From the NCBI GenBank assembly GCA_965238305.1, contig CBDEHK010000001.1, positions 4,154,001 through 4,218,000 on the forward strand: a DNA stretch of 64,000 bases. Reading direction: 5' to 3'. The first letter of the stretch is position 1; the number at the start of each line of letters is the position of its first letter. A program made the position numbers and the translations under genes. The notes beneath the pieces are model-generated. The model did not search any database, was not told where the DNA came from, and worked only from the letters and a program-made list of their open reading frames with translations. Source of the stretch: CBDCGJ01 sp965238305 (lineage in GTDB: Bacteria > Pseudomonadota > Alphaproteobacteria > GCA-2731375). Below are positions 54,927 through 63,603 of this stretch, piece by piece.

Positions 54927-56918
54927 ATGAGAACGTTTCAAAGTATCCTTGTCGCCAATCGCGGTGAAATCGCTGTCCGGGTGATGCGCACGGCGAAGTC
55001 ACTTGGTTACCGGACCATTGCCGTCTGCTCGGAAGCGGACGTTAACGCGCCGCATGTGAAGATGGCCGACGACGCGGTAATGATCGGCCCGGCCCCGGTT
55101 GGTGAAAGCTATTTGGATATGGCGCGGATATTGAAAGCCGCGTCGGATACTGATGCGCAAGCCATTCATCCGGGTTACGGTTTTCTGTCTGAGAATGCAG
55201 ATTTCGCCCGCGCCTGCGAAGAAGCGGGACTGACTTTTATCGGGCCAAGTGCTGCAGCCATTGACCTAATGGGCAATAAGGCCGCGGCGAAGCGGCGAAT
55301 GATCGTTGCCAACGTCCCTTGCGTCCCCGGCTACGAAGGCGAAGACCAATCCGACGAAGCGATGATGAAAGCAGCTGGTGATATCGGATTCCCGCTTATG
55401 GTCAAAGCAGCCGCCGGTGGCGGTGGCCGCGGCATGCGCCTGGTTGAGAAGAAAAAAGACCTGGCCGACGGGCTAAACTCGGCGCGATCGGAAGCCCTGA
55501 ATGCCTTCGGTTCGGACGAAATTATCCTAGAGAAAGCGATCGTTAAGCCTCGACATGTCGAGATCCAGATCTTCGCAGATACCCATGGCAATGTCATTCA
55601 TCTAGGCGAACGAGATTGTTCGGTCCAGCGCCGCCATCAAAAGGTTGTCGAGGAAGCCCCCTGCCCGATCATGACCGAGGATTTGCGGGCGCGTATGGGT
55701 GCTGCGGCTGTCGAAGCGGCCCACAGTATTGATTACCGGGGCGCCGGCACGGTTGAATTTCTACTCGATAGCGACGGCGAGTTCTATTTCCTGGAAATGA
55801 ACACGCGCCTGCAGGTGGAACATCCGGTAACGGAGATGATCACCGGCCTGGATCTCGTTGCTCTGCAAATTCGGGTGGCCGAAGGCCGATCTCTAGGATT
55901 GACGCAGGATGATGTTGCGTTAAACGGTCACGCTATTGAAGTCAGACTTTATGCGGAGGATCCAACGCAGGATTTCTTGCCAATGACCGGCCATATTGGG
56001 CTTTGGGATCCAGCGGAAGGGGACGGAATCCGCATCGACTCCGGCGTTCGGACGGGCCAGGATATTTCCCCCTTTTACGATCCGTTGATCGCCAAAGTTA
56101 TTGCCTGGGGCGAAACCCGCGATGTCGCGCGCCATCGTCTGATTGGTGCGTTGAAAGAAACGGCGTTATTCGGTTCGACCACAAACAAAGGCTTCCTGAT
56201 CGATATCTTAAGCAAGGAAACTTTTGCGAGAGGTGACGCGACAACGGCCTTTATCGGTGCAGAATTTTCCGATGACGATTTAAGTCAGATCGTCCCGAGT
56301 TTGGAGGAAGCCGCGCTTGCCGCTGTTTTGCAATATCAGGTCGAATGCCAAGGCGCTTTGGCCAATACGGTCAATGTTTCACCGGAATTATTAAACTGGT
56401 CGAGTGGTGGCAGCTTGACGACACGATATGTTTATGGCGTCGGCGAGGAGACCATCGACTTGACCGTGTCACCCACGCGCGATGGAAACTATGTCGTTAA
56501 ATGCGACGACAGCGAACTGAATATTATGCTGCTCGAATTGAGTGAGAACCGGGCACGGCTACGCATGGGGGGGCGGCGATACGCAATGCGCTATTCGGCG
56601 CCGAACGCCGGTCTACTGGATATTTCAATTCATGGCCGAGACTTGCACTTCCGCAATCAGATTGCTTTTGCCGCCAGTGCGGAAGAAGAAGCCGGCGGCG
56701 GTCGCGTCGTCGCCCCTATGCATGGGGCCTTGTTGGAAGTGTTTGTCAAACCGGGTGATCGAGTAGAAACCGGCACCCGCTTGGCCGTCCTGGAAGCGAT
56801 GAAAATGCAGCACGATATTTTAGCCGAAATCGATGGTACAGTGCAGGATGTGTTGGCGATAGCAGGAAGCCAAGTCGCAGCGGACGATTTGTTGATCGAG
56901 ATCGAAGCGGCTGCTTAA
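54927..56918 (+). CDS. Acyl-CoA carboxylase biotin carboxylase/biotin carrier subunit (AtuF/LiuD-like)
   Basis: 663 residues. The N-terminal biotin carboxylase domain (ILVANRGEIAVRVMRTA, HPGYGFLSENA, AAGGGGRGMR, the ERDCSVQRRHQK motif, EMNTRLQVEHPVTE) is followed by a middle domain. The C-terminal biotinyl domain has the attachment Lys in LEAMKMQH, about 40 residues from the end. It carboxylates its own biotin with ATP and bicarbonate, and the 52446-54068 subunit then passes the group to the acyl-CoA. All ATP-grasp residues look intact. Confidence 0.94.
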   Translation: MRTFQSILVANRGEIAVRVMRTAKSLGYRTIAVCSEADVNAPHVKMADDAVMIGPAPVGESYLDMARILKAASDTDAQAIHPGYGFLSENADFARACEEAGLTFIGPSAAAIDLMGNKAAAKRRMIVANVPCVPGYEGEDQSDEAMMKAAGDIGFPLMVKAAAGGGGRGMRLVEKKKDLADGLNSARSEALNAFGSDEIILEKAIVKPRHVEIQIFADTHGNVIHLGERDCSVQRRHQKVVEEAPCPIMTEDLRARMGAAAVEAAHSIDYRGAGTVEFLLDSDGEFYFLEMNTRLQVEHPVTEMITGLDLVALQIRVAEGRSLGLTQDDVALNGHAIEVRLYAEDPTQDFLPMTGHIGLWDPAEGDGIRIDSGVRTGQDISPFYDPLIAKVIAWGETRDVARHRLIGALKETALFGSTTNKGFLIDILSKETFARGDATTAFIGAEFSDDDLSQIVPSLEEAALAAVLQYQVECQGALANTVNVSPELLNWSSGGSLTTRYVYGVGEETIDLTVSPTRDGNYVVKCDDSELNIMLLELSENRARLRMGGRRYAMRYSAPNAGLLDISIHGRDLHFRNQIAFAASAEEEAGGGRVVAPMHGALLEVFVKPGDRVETGTRLAVLEAMKMQHDILAEIDGTVQDVLAIAGSQVAADDLLIEIEAAA

Positions 56919-56940
56919 CAAGAACAATTGGGAGAGAAAT

Positions 56941-57741
56941 ATGCTGCAACAAGCGAATGATTTTAAAGCGGAATGTGACGCAATATATGAACTGCTAAAA
57001 CCATTATCGGATGAAGAATTTGAACAGAAAACCCTATTCAAGGAATGGACCATCAACGAAATTATGCAGCATTTGCATTATTTCAACTATGCCGCCGACC
57101 TTTCCCTAAGTGATGAAGCCGGTATTCTCAAACTGCTCGGTGACCTGAAGGAAGGGTATGCGCAAGGCGAAACCATTCGCACCTACACCGACAAAAAATT
57201 GGATGGCATCGAAGGTCAGGCCCTGCTGGAGCTATGGCACGATTATTACACCGGCATGCTGGACAATTTTCACAATGTCGACCCGAAGATGCGGGTAAAA
57301 TGGGCTGGTCCGGACATGAGTGTGTTGTCGAGCATTACTGCCCGTCTAATGGAAACCTGGTCCCATGCGCAAGCGATTTACGATCATTTGGGTGTCGTCC
57401 GAGAGAACAAGGATCACATCAAGAACGTTGTTGTGATCGGCAACAATACCTTCGGCTGGACCTTCATCAATCGGGGCGAGGAAGTACCGGCGGACCGCCC
57501 CTTCTTGAAATTGACAGCGCCATCCGGTGAAATTTGGGAACTTAACGAACCCCAAGACGATAACTACATTGAGGGTTCGGCGACCGAATTTTGCCAAGTG
57601 GTCACGCAAAGCCGCAATATCGGTGATACCGAGTTAAAAGCTGTCGGCGACACGGCGACAACCTGGATGGCGGTCGCCCAATGTTTCGCGGGCCCGCCTC
57701 AAACGCCACCGCCGGCAGGCTCCCGCCACATCAATAGTTAG
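56941..57741 (+). CDS. TIGR03084 family protein (DinB-like metal-binding fold)
   Basis: 266 residues, matching the TIGR03084 family found mainly in CoA-degradation clusters. The N-terminal four-helix DinB-like half has TLFKEWTINEIMQHLHYFN with His residues suited to metal binding, plus RLMETWSHAQAIYDHLG. The C-terminal half contains NNTFGWTFINRGEEVP. Related DinB proteins are thiol-dependent S-transferases or isomerases, but no reaction is established. A GGGAGAG ribosome site precedes the ATG, and it is 22 bp after the biotin carboxylase gene. Confidence 0.8.
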   Translation: MLQQANDFKAECDAIYELLKPLSDEEFEQKTLFKEWTINEIMQHLHYFNYAADLSLSDEAGILKLLGDLKEGYAQGETIRTYTDKKLDGIEGQALLELWHDYYTGMLDNFHNVDPKMRVKWAGPDMSVLSSITARLMETWSHAQAIYDHLGVVRENKDHIKNVVVIGNNTFGWTFINRGEEVPADRPFLKLTAPSGEIWELNEPQDDNYIEGSATEFCQVVTQSRNIGDTELKAVGDTATTWMAVAQCFAGPPQTPPPAGSRHINS

Positions 57742-57750
57742 GAGCAGGCG

Positions 57751-58533
57751 ATGCAGTTCGATGGAAAAGTCACCGTTGTTACGGGTGGGGCCAGTGGGAT
57801 CGGCGCCGCGAGTGCCCGTAATTTTGCTGCCAGAGGGGCCAAAGTTGCGGTGGTCGATCAAAACGAAAGCGGTGCGCAAGCTGTTGCCGAAAATATTGGC
57901 GGTCTTGCCGTAACTTGTAACGTCGGCAATGAAACATCCGTCAATGAGATGGTCTCAAATGTCCAGCAGGAACTTGGCCCGATCGAGATATTTTTCGGTA
58001 ATGCCGGCATTTCAGATGGCACTGACGCGCTGGCGACTGATCTTGATACCTGGCAGCGGCAATGGGATGTCAATATGATGGCCCACGTCTATGTCACCCG
58101 CGCCTTGCTGCCGGACATGCTTGCACGCGGTTCCGGATATTTCATTCACACGGCCTCGATGGCGGGAATCCTGACCAGCCATGGCAATCTTCCATATGCC
58201 ACCGTGAAGCACGCGGTTGGCGGTTACGCTGAGTGGATGTCAGTTACTTATCACGACAAAGGTATTCACACCTCGTTGCTGGCGCCATTAGGTGTACGCA
58301 CGCCGATGTTAGGCGATACCGATTCTCCTTTTGCCGCGAACGCCGCCGGCCCGATCAGGGAACCGGAAGAAGTTGCTGAAATGGTCGCCCAAGCAGTGGA
58401 GGAAGAAAAGTTCCTGATCCTGACGGACGAAATCGCGCAAACTTGGATGAACTTTAAAAACTCAGACATGGAACGCTGGCTTAAAGGCATGCGTCGCATG
58501 CAGGCAAAAATCGAAGCGGAGAGTGGACAATGA
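57751..58533 (+). CDS. Short-chain dehydrogenase/reductase
   Basis: 260 residues. The coenzyme site is TGGASGIGAASA and FGNAGIS replaces the usual NNAG motif. The catalytic Ser is in IHTASMAG and the Tyr/Lys motif is expected as YATVK (LPYATVKHAV). Asp after beta-2 (VVDQNES) points to NAD. The operon context suggests oxidation of a 3-hydroxyacyl-CoA or an alcohol precursor of the acid. It overlaps the next gene by 4 bp (ATGA). Confidence 0.88.
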   Translation: MQFDGKVTVVTGGASGIGAASARNFAARGAKVAVVDQNESGAQAVAENIGGLAVTCNVGNETSVNEMVSNVQQELGPIEIFFGNAGISDGTDALATDLDTWQRQWDVNMMAHVYVTRALLPDMLARGSGYFIHTASMAGILTSHGNLPYATVKHAVGGYAEWMSVTYHDKGIHTSLLAPLGVRTPMLGDTDSPFAANAAGPIREPEEVAEMVAQAVEEEKFLILTDEIAQTWMNFKNSDMERWLKGMRRMQAKIEAESGQ

Positions 58534-58952
58534 AAACGAAAAAAATCAGTCATTTTGGCGTCCTAGTACATGACGCGGACGCGGCAACCAAACTTTGGAC
58601 CGAATCATTCGGCTTGCAAAAGTTCGACGATCGCCGGATCGAAGTTGAAGGCATCCGCAGCGTATTTGTTTCCGTCGGCGGCACCTGGGATGAAATGGTT
58701 ATTGAAATCATGGAACCACTGGACAAAGCCAATATGGACAACGCGCTGTCCAAACGACTAGCCAGTGTTGGCGAAGGATTCTATCACGTTTGCCTCGAAG
58801 TCGAAGACGTCATTGGCAGCGGCAAGGAACTGGAAACCCGTGGTATGACCGTCTTGATGCGAGATCCGACTGAACCGGGCGCCTCGCCCAGATGGTTGGT
58901 CCATCCAAAGGATGCCAATGGTGTCATGGTCGAATCCGTGGATCGTTCTTAA
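58530..58952 (+). CDS. VOC (glyoxalase/methylmalonyl-CoA epimerase-like) protein
   Basis: 140 residues with two beta-alpha-beta-beta-beta repeats. Metal-ligand candidates are the His in ISHFGVLVHD, the Glu in MVIEIMEP, the His in GFYHVCLEV and the Glu in VMVESVD, the same order as methylmalonyl-CoA epimerase. It probably epimerises or isomerises an acyl-CoA made by the neighbouring carboxylase route. It overlaps the preceding SDR gene by 4 bp and lies 23 bp before the acyl-CoA dehydrogenase gene. Confidence 0.83.
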   Translation: MKTKKISHFGVLVHDADAATKLWTESFGLQKFDDRRIEVEGIRSVFVSVGGTWDEMVIEIMEPLDKANMDNALSKRLASVGEGFYHVCLEVEDVIGSGKELETRGMTVLMRDPTEPGASPRWLVHPKDANGVMVESVDRS

Positions 58953-58975
58953 GCACAGCAATAAAGAGAAAAATT

Positions 58976-60181
58976 ATGAACTTTCAATTCAGCGACAAGG
59001 TCCGCGCCCTGCAGGAGCGGATCAGCCTTTTCATGGACGAACATATCTACCCCCTGGAAGCGGAATATCCCGAGCATCTGACAAATGCCGGTGGCTGGAC
59101 CACTCCGCCGATCATGGACGATTTAAAAGCCAAAGCCCGCGAAGAAGGCCTCTGGAACCTGTTCATGGACAATGAAGAACATGGTGCTGGGCTGAACAAT
59201 CTGGAATATGCGCCGCTGGCGGAGCTGATGGGTCGGATTTCCTGGGCATCGGAAGTGTTCAACTGCAGCGCCCCGGATACCGGAAATATGGAAGTGCTTG
59301 CCCGCTATGGTACACCGGAGCAAAAGGAGCAATGGCTGACGCCGTTGTTGAACGGTGAAATCCGCTCCTGTTTCTCGATGACAGAGCCAAAGGTCGCCTC
59401 GTCCGATGCGACAAATATTGAATGCAGCATCGTCCGCGAGGGCGACGAATATGTTATCAATGGCCGAAAGTGGTTTTCATCCGGTTTCTCTAATGACCGG
59501 TGCAAGATCGGCATTGTCATGGGCAAATCGGACCCGGACAACGAGAATCGCTACGTGCAGCAGTCGATGGTCTTGGTACCCAAGGGCACGCCCGGCATGA
59601 CCAAGATCCGCGATTTGACCACCTTCGGCTATAAAAGCATGCCGGGCGGCCATCCGGAGATCGAATTTGATAATGTGCGGGTGCCGGCATCCAACATGTT
59701 GTTGGGCGAAGGTCGCGGTTTCGAAATAGCCCAGGGCCGCCTGGGCCCCGGCCGTATTCACCACTGTATGCGTTTCATCGGCGCCGCCCAAAGAGCCCTT
59801 GAGTTGATGTGCAAACGGGCCGATAGCCGGAGCGCCTTTGGTTCCAAATTATCAGAGCATGGTTCCTTGCGTGAAGATATCGCCAGATCATTTTGCGATA
59901 TTGAGCAAGGCCGGCTGCTGACTTTGCGGGCAGCCGACAAAATGGATCGCGAAGGCAACAAAGAAGCCCGCGATTTGATTGCCGCCGCGAAAATCGTGGT
60001 GCCGAAAATGGCGACCGAAGTGATCGACCGCGCCATGCAGGTCCATGGTGCCATGGGTTTTACGCAAGACACGTTCCTACCGAGCGCCTTTGTCACCGCG
60101 CGTTACATTCGTGTCGGCGATGGCCCGGATCAAGTCCATATGTCGTCGTTAGCTCGACAAATTCTGCGTCGTTATGTCTGA
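58976..60181 (+). CDS. Acyl-CoA dehydrogenase
   Basis: 401 residues from the ATG at 58976 (AGAGAA upstream; the frame is open to 58892). Features are the long N-terminal helical domain, CFSMTEPKVASSDATN in the flavin-binding beta domain, RKWFSSG, and the C-terminal helices with DSRSAFGSKLSEHGS, VHGAMGFTQD and LARQILRRYV. It belongs to the ACAD10/11-like group that is often encoded with an APH-like kinase, present five genes downstream. It oxidises an acyl-CoA to the 2-enoyl-CoA, passing electrons to ETF. It overlaps the next SDR gene by 8 bp. Confidence 0.93.
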   Translation: MNFQFSDKVRALQERISLFMDEHIYPLEAEYPEHLTNAGGWTTPPIMDDLKAKAREEGLWNLFMDNEEHGAGLNNLEYAPLAELMGRISWASEVFNCSAPDTGNMEVLARYGTPEQKEQWLTPLLNGEIRSCFSMTEPKVASSDATNIECSIVREGDEYVINGRKWFSSGFSNDRCKIGIVMGKSDPDNENRYVQQSMVLVPKGTPGMTKIRDLTTFGYKSMPGGHPEIEFDNVRVPASNMLLGEGRGFEIAQGRLGPGRIHHCMRFIGAAQRALELMCKRADSRSAFGSKLSEHGSLREDIARSFCDIEQGRLLTLRAADKMDREGNKEARDLIAAAKIVVPKMATEVIDRAMQVHGAMGFTQDTFLPSAFVTARYIRVGDGPDQVHMSSLARQILRRYV

Positions 60182-60935
60182 CCCGCTGTTTGATCTGAGC
60201 GGCCGGGTGGCGCTGATCACCGGCTCGACACAGGGCTTGGGGGAAGCGACAGCGCAGGTACTGGCTGAACGCGGCGCCCATGTCATTATTTCCAGCCGCA
60301 AACAAGATGCCTGTGAAGCCGTCGCCGAAAACTTCCGCAAAGACGGACTAACTGCAGAAGGCTTCGCCTGTAACATCGGGAAAGAGGACGAGATTGCGTC
60401 GATATTTGATCATGTGAGTACCGAACACGGTCGTCTTGATATCCTTATCAATAATGCGGTTTTAAGCCCCTGGCGTAGCATTGAGGACACTGATCGCGCG
60501 TTGATGTTGAAAGCACTGGAAACAAACATGGCTGGTTATTGGTACATGTCCACCGGCGCCGTGAAATTGATGAAAGAACACGGCAAAGGCAGCATTATCA
60601 ATATTTCCTCCATCGCGGCGATCCGGCCTTCGATCAACCTGGCGCTCTACTCGACGTTTAAATCTTCCCTCGACGGGATGACAAAAGCCTTTGCGCTGGA
60701 GTTTGGTGAGTTCGGTATTCGCGTCAATAACATTCTGCCCGGTTTGTTCGACACCAAATTAGCCGACGCCTTCACGCCGGAACAAAAAGAAACGGTGAAA
60801 GCCACCACGCCAATGCGCCGCCTGGGTGACCCAAGTGAGATCGGTCATGCGGCATTGTTCCTGGCCTCTGACGCCAGCGCTTATGTCACCGGCACAAGTT
60901 TGGTCGTCGACGGTGGTCGTGTCCTTGTCGGGTAA
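60174..60935 (+). CDS. Short-chain dehydrogenase/reductase
   Basis: 253 residues. TGSTQGLGEAT forms the dinucleotide loop, INNAVLS the next motif, NISSIAA carries the catalytic Ser and YSTFK the Tyr/Lys pair. The SRKQDA segment after beta-2 (Arg, Lys) points to NADP. VVDGGRVLVG is the usual C-terminus. It likely handles a 3-hydroxy/3-oxoacyl-CoA step. Its stop (TAA at 60933-60935) touches the following hotdog-domain gene region. Confidence 0.9.
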   Translation: MSDPLFDLSGRVALITGSTQGLGEATAQVLAERGAHVIISSRKQDACEAVAENFRKDGLTAEGFACNIGKEDEIASIFDHVSTEHGRLDILINNAVLSPWRSIEDTDRALMLKALETNMAGYWYMSTGAVKLMKEHGKGSIINISSIAAIRPSINLALYSTFKSSLDGMTKAFALEFGEFGIRVNNILPGLFDTKLADAFTPEQKETVKATTPMRRLGDPSEIGHAALFLASDASAYVTGTSLVVDGGRVLVG

Positions 60936-60952
60936 TGAAAGGAGAACATTCT

Positions 60953-61408
60953 TTGAGTGAGTTAATAAGCGAAGAAGCAAAGGGATGGATTGGCCGTTCG
61001 GCACCACCGCAACGCCTTGAAGTCAGCCGCCGCGAAATTGTCAAATATTCGATTGCCACGGAACAAACGCGAGAAAAATTTTTGAACGGCGACGAAGCGC
61101 CGCCAATGTTTCTATTCGGATTGCTGCGCCCGATCGCACCGATCGATGAATTACGGCCAGACGGTTTGGTTGTTGACAATTTTCTGCCGGATTTACCCTT
61201 AAAACGGGTTATGGCCGGCGGCACCAAGATGCAGCTGCACAAAGCGGTCAAAGCCGGCGACGTTTTGATCGCCCAACAATCTTTGGCTGATATGTTCGAA
61301 AAACAAGGCTCCACGGGTCCGCTGATTTTTCTGGTTTACGAAATGAAAGTGGAGACGGAAGCCGGCGAGCCGGTATTGACGGAATTTCAAACGAGGATAC
61401 TGCGATGA
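60953..61408 (+). CDS. MaoC-type hotdog protein, N-terminal half (FAS1-DH-like)
   Basis: 151 residues starting at TTG 60953. An ATG at 60935 is in frame, but AAGGAG lies at 60939-60944, inside that extension and exactly 8 bp before the TTG, which decides for the TTG. It resembles the N-terminal, non-catalytic hotdog of split MaoC hydratases (EAPPMFLFGLLRP, LPLKRVMAGGTKMQLHK, GPLIFLVYEMKVE). It should pair with the next gene product to make an enoyl-CoA hydratase. The two genes overlap by 4 bp. Confidence 0.82.
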   Translation: MSELISEEAKGWIGRSAPPQRLEVSRREIVKYSIATEQTREKFLNGDEAPPMFLFGLLRPIAPIDELRPDGLVVDNFLPDLPLKRVMAGGTKMQLHKAVKAGDVLIAQQSLADMFEKQGSTGPLIFLVYEMKVETEAGEPVLTEFQTRILR

Positions 61409-61821
61409 CGGCAAAACGCATCAAAAATCTCAGCGTCGGCGACAGCTTGCCAAGTCGTCAGCACACCCCATCGAACGTCTCTCTCTTCCTCTATAACGCC
61501 GTGATCTGGAACGCCCACCGCATCCACTATGATGAGAAATACGCTATCGAAGTAGAAAGTCATCCGGGCGTGGTTATTGACGGGCCTTTGCAAGGGGACT
61601 GGTTGACCCAGGTCGTGACTAATTGGCTGGGCGATGAGGGTCGGTTGCAGACATTTGAATATTCCAACCGTGGCGCATCTTATGTAGGAGATACCCTGAC
61701 CTCAGGCGGCTCCATCCAGGAAATCGACTTGGATGCCAGTACCGTGACGTTGTCGCTGTTTATCAAAGATGCCGACGGCAAGGTGATGACACCCGGCAGC
61801 GCCACTGTTCGTTTCAATTGA
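61405..61821 (+). CDS. MaoC-type hotdog protein, catalytic half
   Basis: 138 residues. The hydratase motif is seen as VIWNAHRIHYDEKYA, with Asp/His in the order used by MaoC-like (R)-hydratases and mesaconyl-CoA hydratases. VVIDGPLQGDWLTQ corresponds to the CoA-binding helix. With the preceding gene product it makes a heteromeric 2-enoyl-CoA hydratase that would act after the acyl-CoA dehydrogenase. The start ATG overlaps the upstream stop. Confidence 0.87.
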   Translation: MTAKRIKNLSVGDSLPSRQHTPSNVSLFLYNAVIWNAHRIHYDEKYAIEVESHPGVVIDGPLQGDWLTQVVTNWLGDEGRLQTFEYSNRGASYVGDTLTSGGSIQEIDLDASTVTLSLFIKDADGKVMTPGSATVRFN

Positions 61822-61830
61822 ATCAATTCA

Positions 61831-62868
61831 ATGGCTGAAACCAACACGAAAGATCGTGCCCACAGCGAATTGCTGCGCGTGTTGCAAGACCGGTCGGCTG
61901 AAGTCTATGGGTCCTGCACAATTGTCAAAAATCTCACCAAATTATCCGGCGGCGCCAGCCGCGAAACCTGGTCCTTCGATGTCGAACAAGCTTCCGGGGG
62001 CATTGTTCCCCTAATCCTTAAACGGGACCCTGTGATCTACCGCCCGGATGGTAGTTTCACGACCGAAGAAACCCGCCTTGGTGTCCATCGATCAACGGAA
62101 GGGCAGTTGATAGAATTGGCGGGCCGCGCCGGGGTCCCGGTACCGGACGTACCATTTTATCTCAATGAAGATGAGCGCACGACCGAAGGTTTCATCATGC
62201 AGCGCTTGGAAGGCGAAACCCTGGGTCGTCGCATCTTACGTGAAGACGCCTTTGCGGCGGCGCGCCCGAAATTGGCCTTTCAATGCGGCCACGCCGCCGC
62301 CCGCTTCCACAATATTCCCCTCGACCAGATCCCCAAGCTGAAATCCATGAATGTGCCAGAGGAGTTTGACTATTATCACGAGATCATGAATTCCTTCGGC
62401 CATCCGTATCCGGGTTTTGAATATGGCTTTCACTGGCTTGAAGAACGCATCGAACTCGCTGGTGAGCGGCACGCATTGGTCCATGGCGATTTTCGCAATG
62501 GCAATATCTTAGTCGGCACAGAGGGGCTGCTAGGAGTGTTGGATTGGGAAAGTGCGCATCTAGGCAATCCGTTGAATGATCTCGGCTGGATTTGCGTTCG
62601 CTCCTGGCGCTATGGTCACATAAAAAAACCGGTCGGTGGTTTTGGCGACGTTGAAGATCTGCTGGCCGGTTATGAAGCCGGTGGTGGCGGCCAGGTTAGC
62701 CCCGAAGCGTTGCATTATTGGGAGGTGTTCGGGACCCTACGCTGGGGCATCCTCTGTATCATCATGGCCTTTAGCCATATCAATGGACCGAACGCCTCAT
62801 TGGAAAAAGCAGCAATTGGACGACGCACCGCCGAAACTGAATATGACCTTTTGCAATTAGTGGACTGA
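61831..62868 (+). CDS. APH-family phosphotransferase (ACAD10/11 kinase-domain-like)
   Basis: 345 residues of the aminoglycoside phosphotransferase fold. It shows a glycine loop (LSGGASRETW), the catalytic loop LVHGDFRNGNILV and the metal motif GVLDWESAHLGNPLNDLGW. Such proteins occur with acyl-CoA dehydrogenases, and mammalian ACAD10/11 carry both domains in one chain, phosphorylating 4-hydroxyacyl-CoAs so that they can enter beta-oxidation. The same role is a good hypothesis here, with the dehydrogenase at 58976. DUF6285 follows 4 bp later. Confidence 0.88.
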   Translation: MAETNTKDRAHSELLRVLQDRSAEVYGSCTIVKNLTKLSGGASRETWSFDVEQASGGIVPLILKRDPVIYRPDGSFTTEETRLGVHRSTEGQLIELAGRAGVPVPDVPFYLNEDERTTEGFIMQRLEGETLGRRILREDAFAAARPKLAFQCGHAAARFHNIPLDQIPKLKSMNVPEEFDYYHEIMNSFGHPYPGFEYGFHWLEERIELAGERHALVHGDFRNGNILVGTEGLLGVLDWESAHLGNPLNDLGWICVRSWRYGHIKKPVGGFGDVEDLLAGYEAGGGGQVSPEALHYWEVFGTLRWGILCIIMAFSHINGPNASLEKAAIGRRTAETEYDLLQLVD

Positions 62869-62872
62869 TATC

Positions 62873-63235
62873 ATGCCAACAGACCGCCCTACCGCCGCCG
62901 AACTCTTGGCCGCTGTCCGCGGACATCTGATTGACCATCTAGGCCCGACCTTGGAAGGGCAACCGGCGTTCCACCTTCGTGTCGCCATCAACGCACTGGC
63001 CATCGTCGAGCGCACCATGGCGGACGGCCGGGGCATGGACCAGCAGGAACTATTGCGGCTGCAATCATTATTAGGCGAGGGTGGAGATTTGCTCCAAATG
63101 AATGAAATCCTAGCGTCGCAGATCAAGGCCGGCGAGTTCAAGGATCGGCGACAAAGCATGTTGGATCATCTTCGTCAAACCGTTACCGACAAGCTCAACC
63201 TTGCCAACCCGAAATATATGTCCCCGCGTGATTAG
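62873..63235 (+). CDS. DUF6285 protein
   Basis: 120 residues, mostly helical. The family start PTAAELLAAVRGHLIDHL is followed by FHLRVAINALAIVERTM. DUF6285 genes typically follow APH-like kinase genes in acyl-CoA degradation operons, as here. No catalytic motif is evident; it may be a small partner of the kinase. It is the last gene of the plus-strand operon, convergent with the hypothetical gene ending at 63255. Confidence 0.82.
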   Translation: MPTDRPTAAELLAAVRGHLIDHLGPTLEGQPAFHLRVAINALAIVERTMADGRGMDQQELLRLQSLLGEGGDLLQMNEILASQIKAGEFKDRRQSMLDHLRQTVTDKLNLANPKYMSPRD

Positions 63236-63254
63236 GAAATAACTGCGACACCGA

Positions 63255-63599
63255 TCAATGATCGCTTTCCGGCAAAAAACGATCGCCCATGCCGGTGTCG
63301 TATTCCAAACCCAGTGCGGTTAGTGTGATGGCGGTCGGGTTGTCATTTCTGACAAGTCCTTTCCTAGTCAATGCATTCCATACCGCAGGATTACTTAGTC
63401 CGCTGGCTTCACGGGCGGAGATGACAAATTCGCCGATATGCATGTGGTCACCATGGGGATGGGGCAGCTGCAGAAGTGTCACTTCTCCTGTTGCCTCCTC
63501 CGTCGCGGCTATGCGCGGGTCCTTCGCCAGGATTTGCGCCAGTGCCAGGGTACGTAATTGTAATTTGTTAAGTTTCAGCGGATTACGTTTTGGAGCCAT
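63255..63599 (-). CDS. Conserved hypothetical protein, winged-helix-like
   Basis: 114 residues. A basic start (PKRNPLKLNKLQLRTLALAQ) leads to LPHPHGDHMHIGEFVIS and GLSNPAVWNALTRKGLV; the latter half looks like a small helix-turn-helix or wing. His residues (HPHGDHMH) could bind metal. Similar proteins exist in many Alphaproteobacteria, but I know no function. It starts 4 bp after the stop of the AtuA-type gene and is probably cotranscribed with it. Confidence 0.65.
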   Translation of the reverse strand: MAPKRNPLKLNKLQLRTLALAQILAKDPRIAATEEATGEVTLLQLPHPHGDHMHIGEFVISAREASGLSNPAVWNALTRKGLVRNDNPTAITLTALGLEYDTGMGDRFLPESDH

Positions 63600-63603
63600 G
63601 GTT

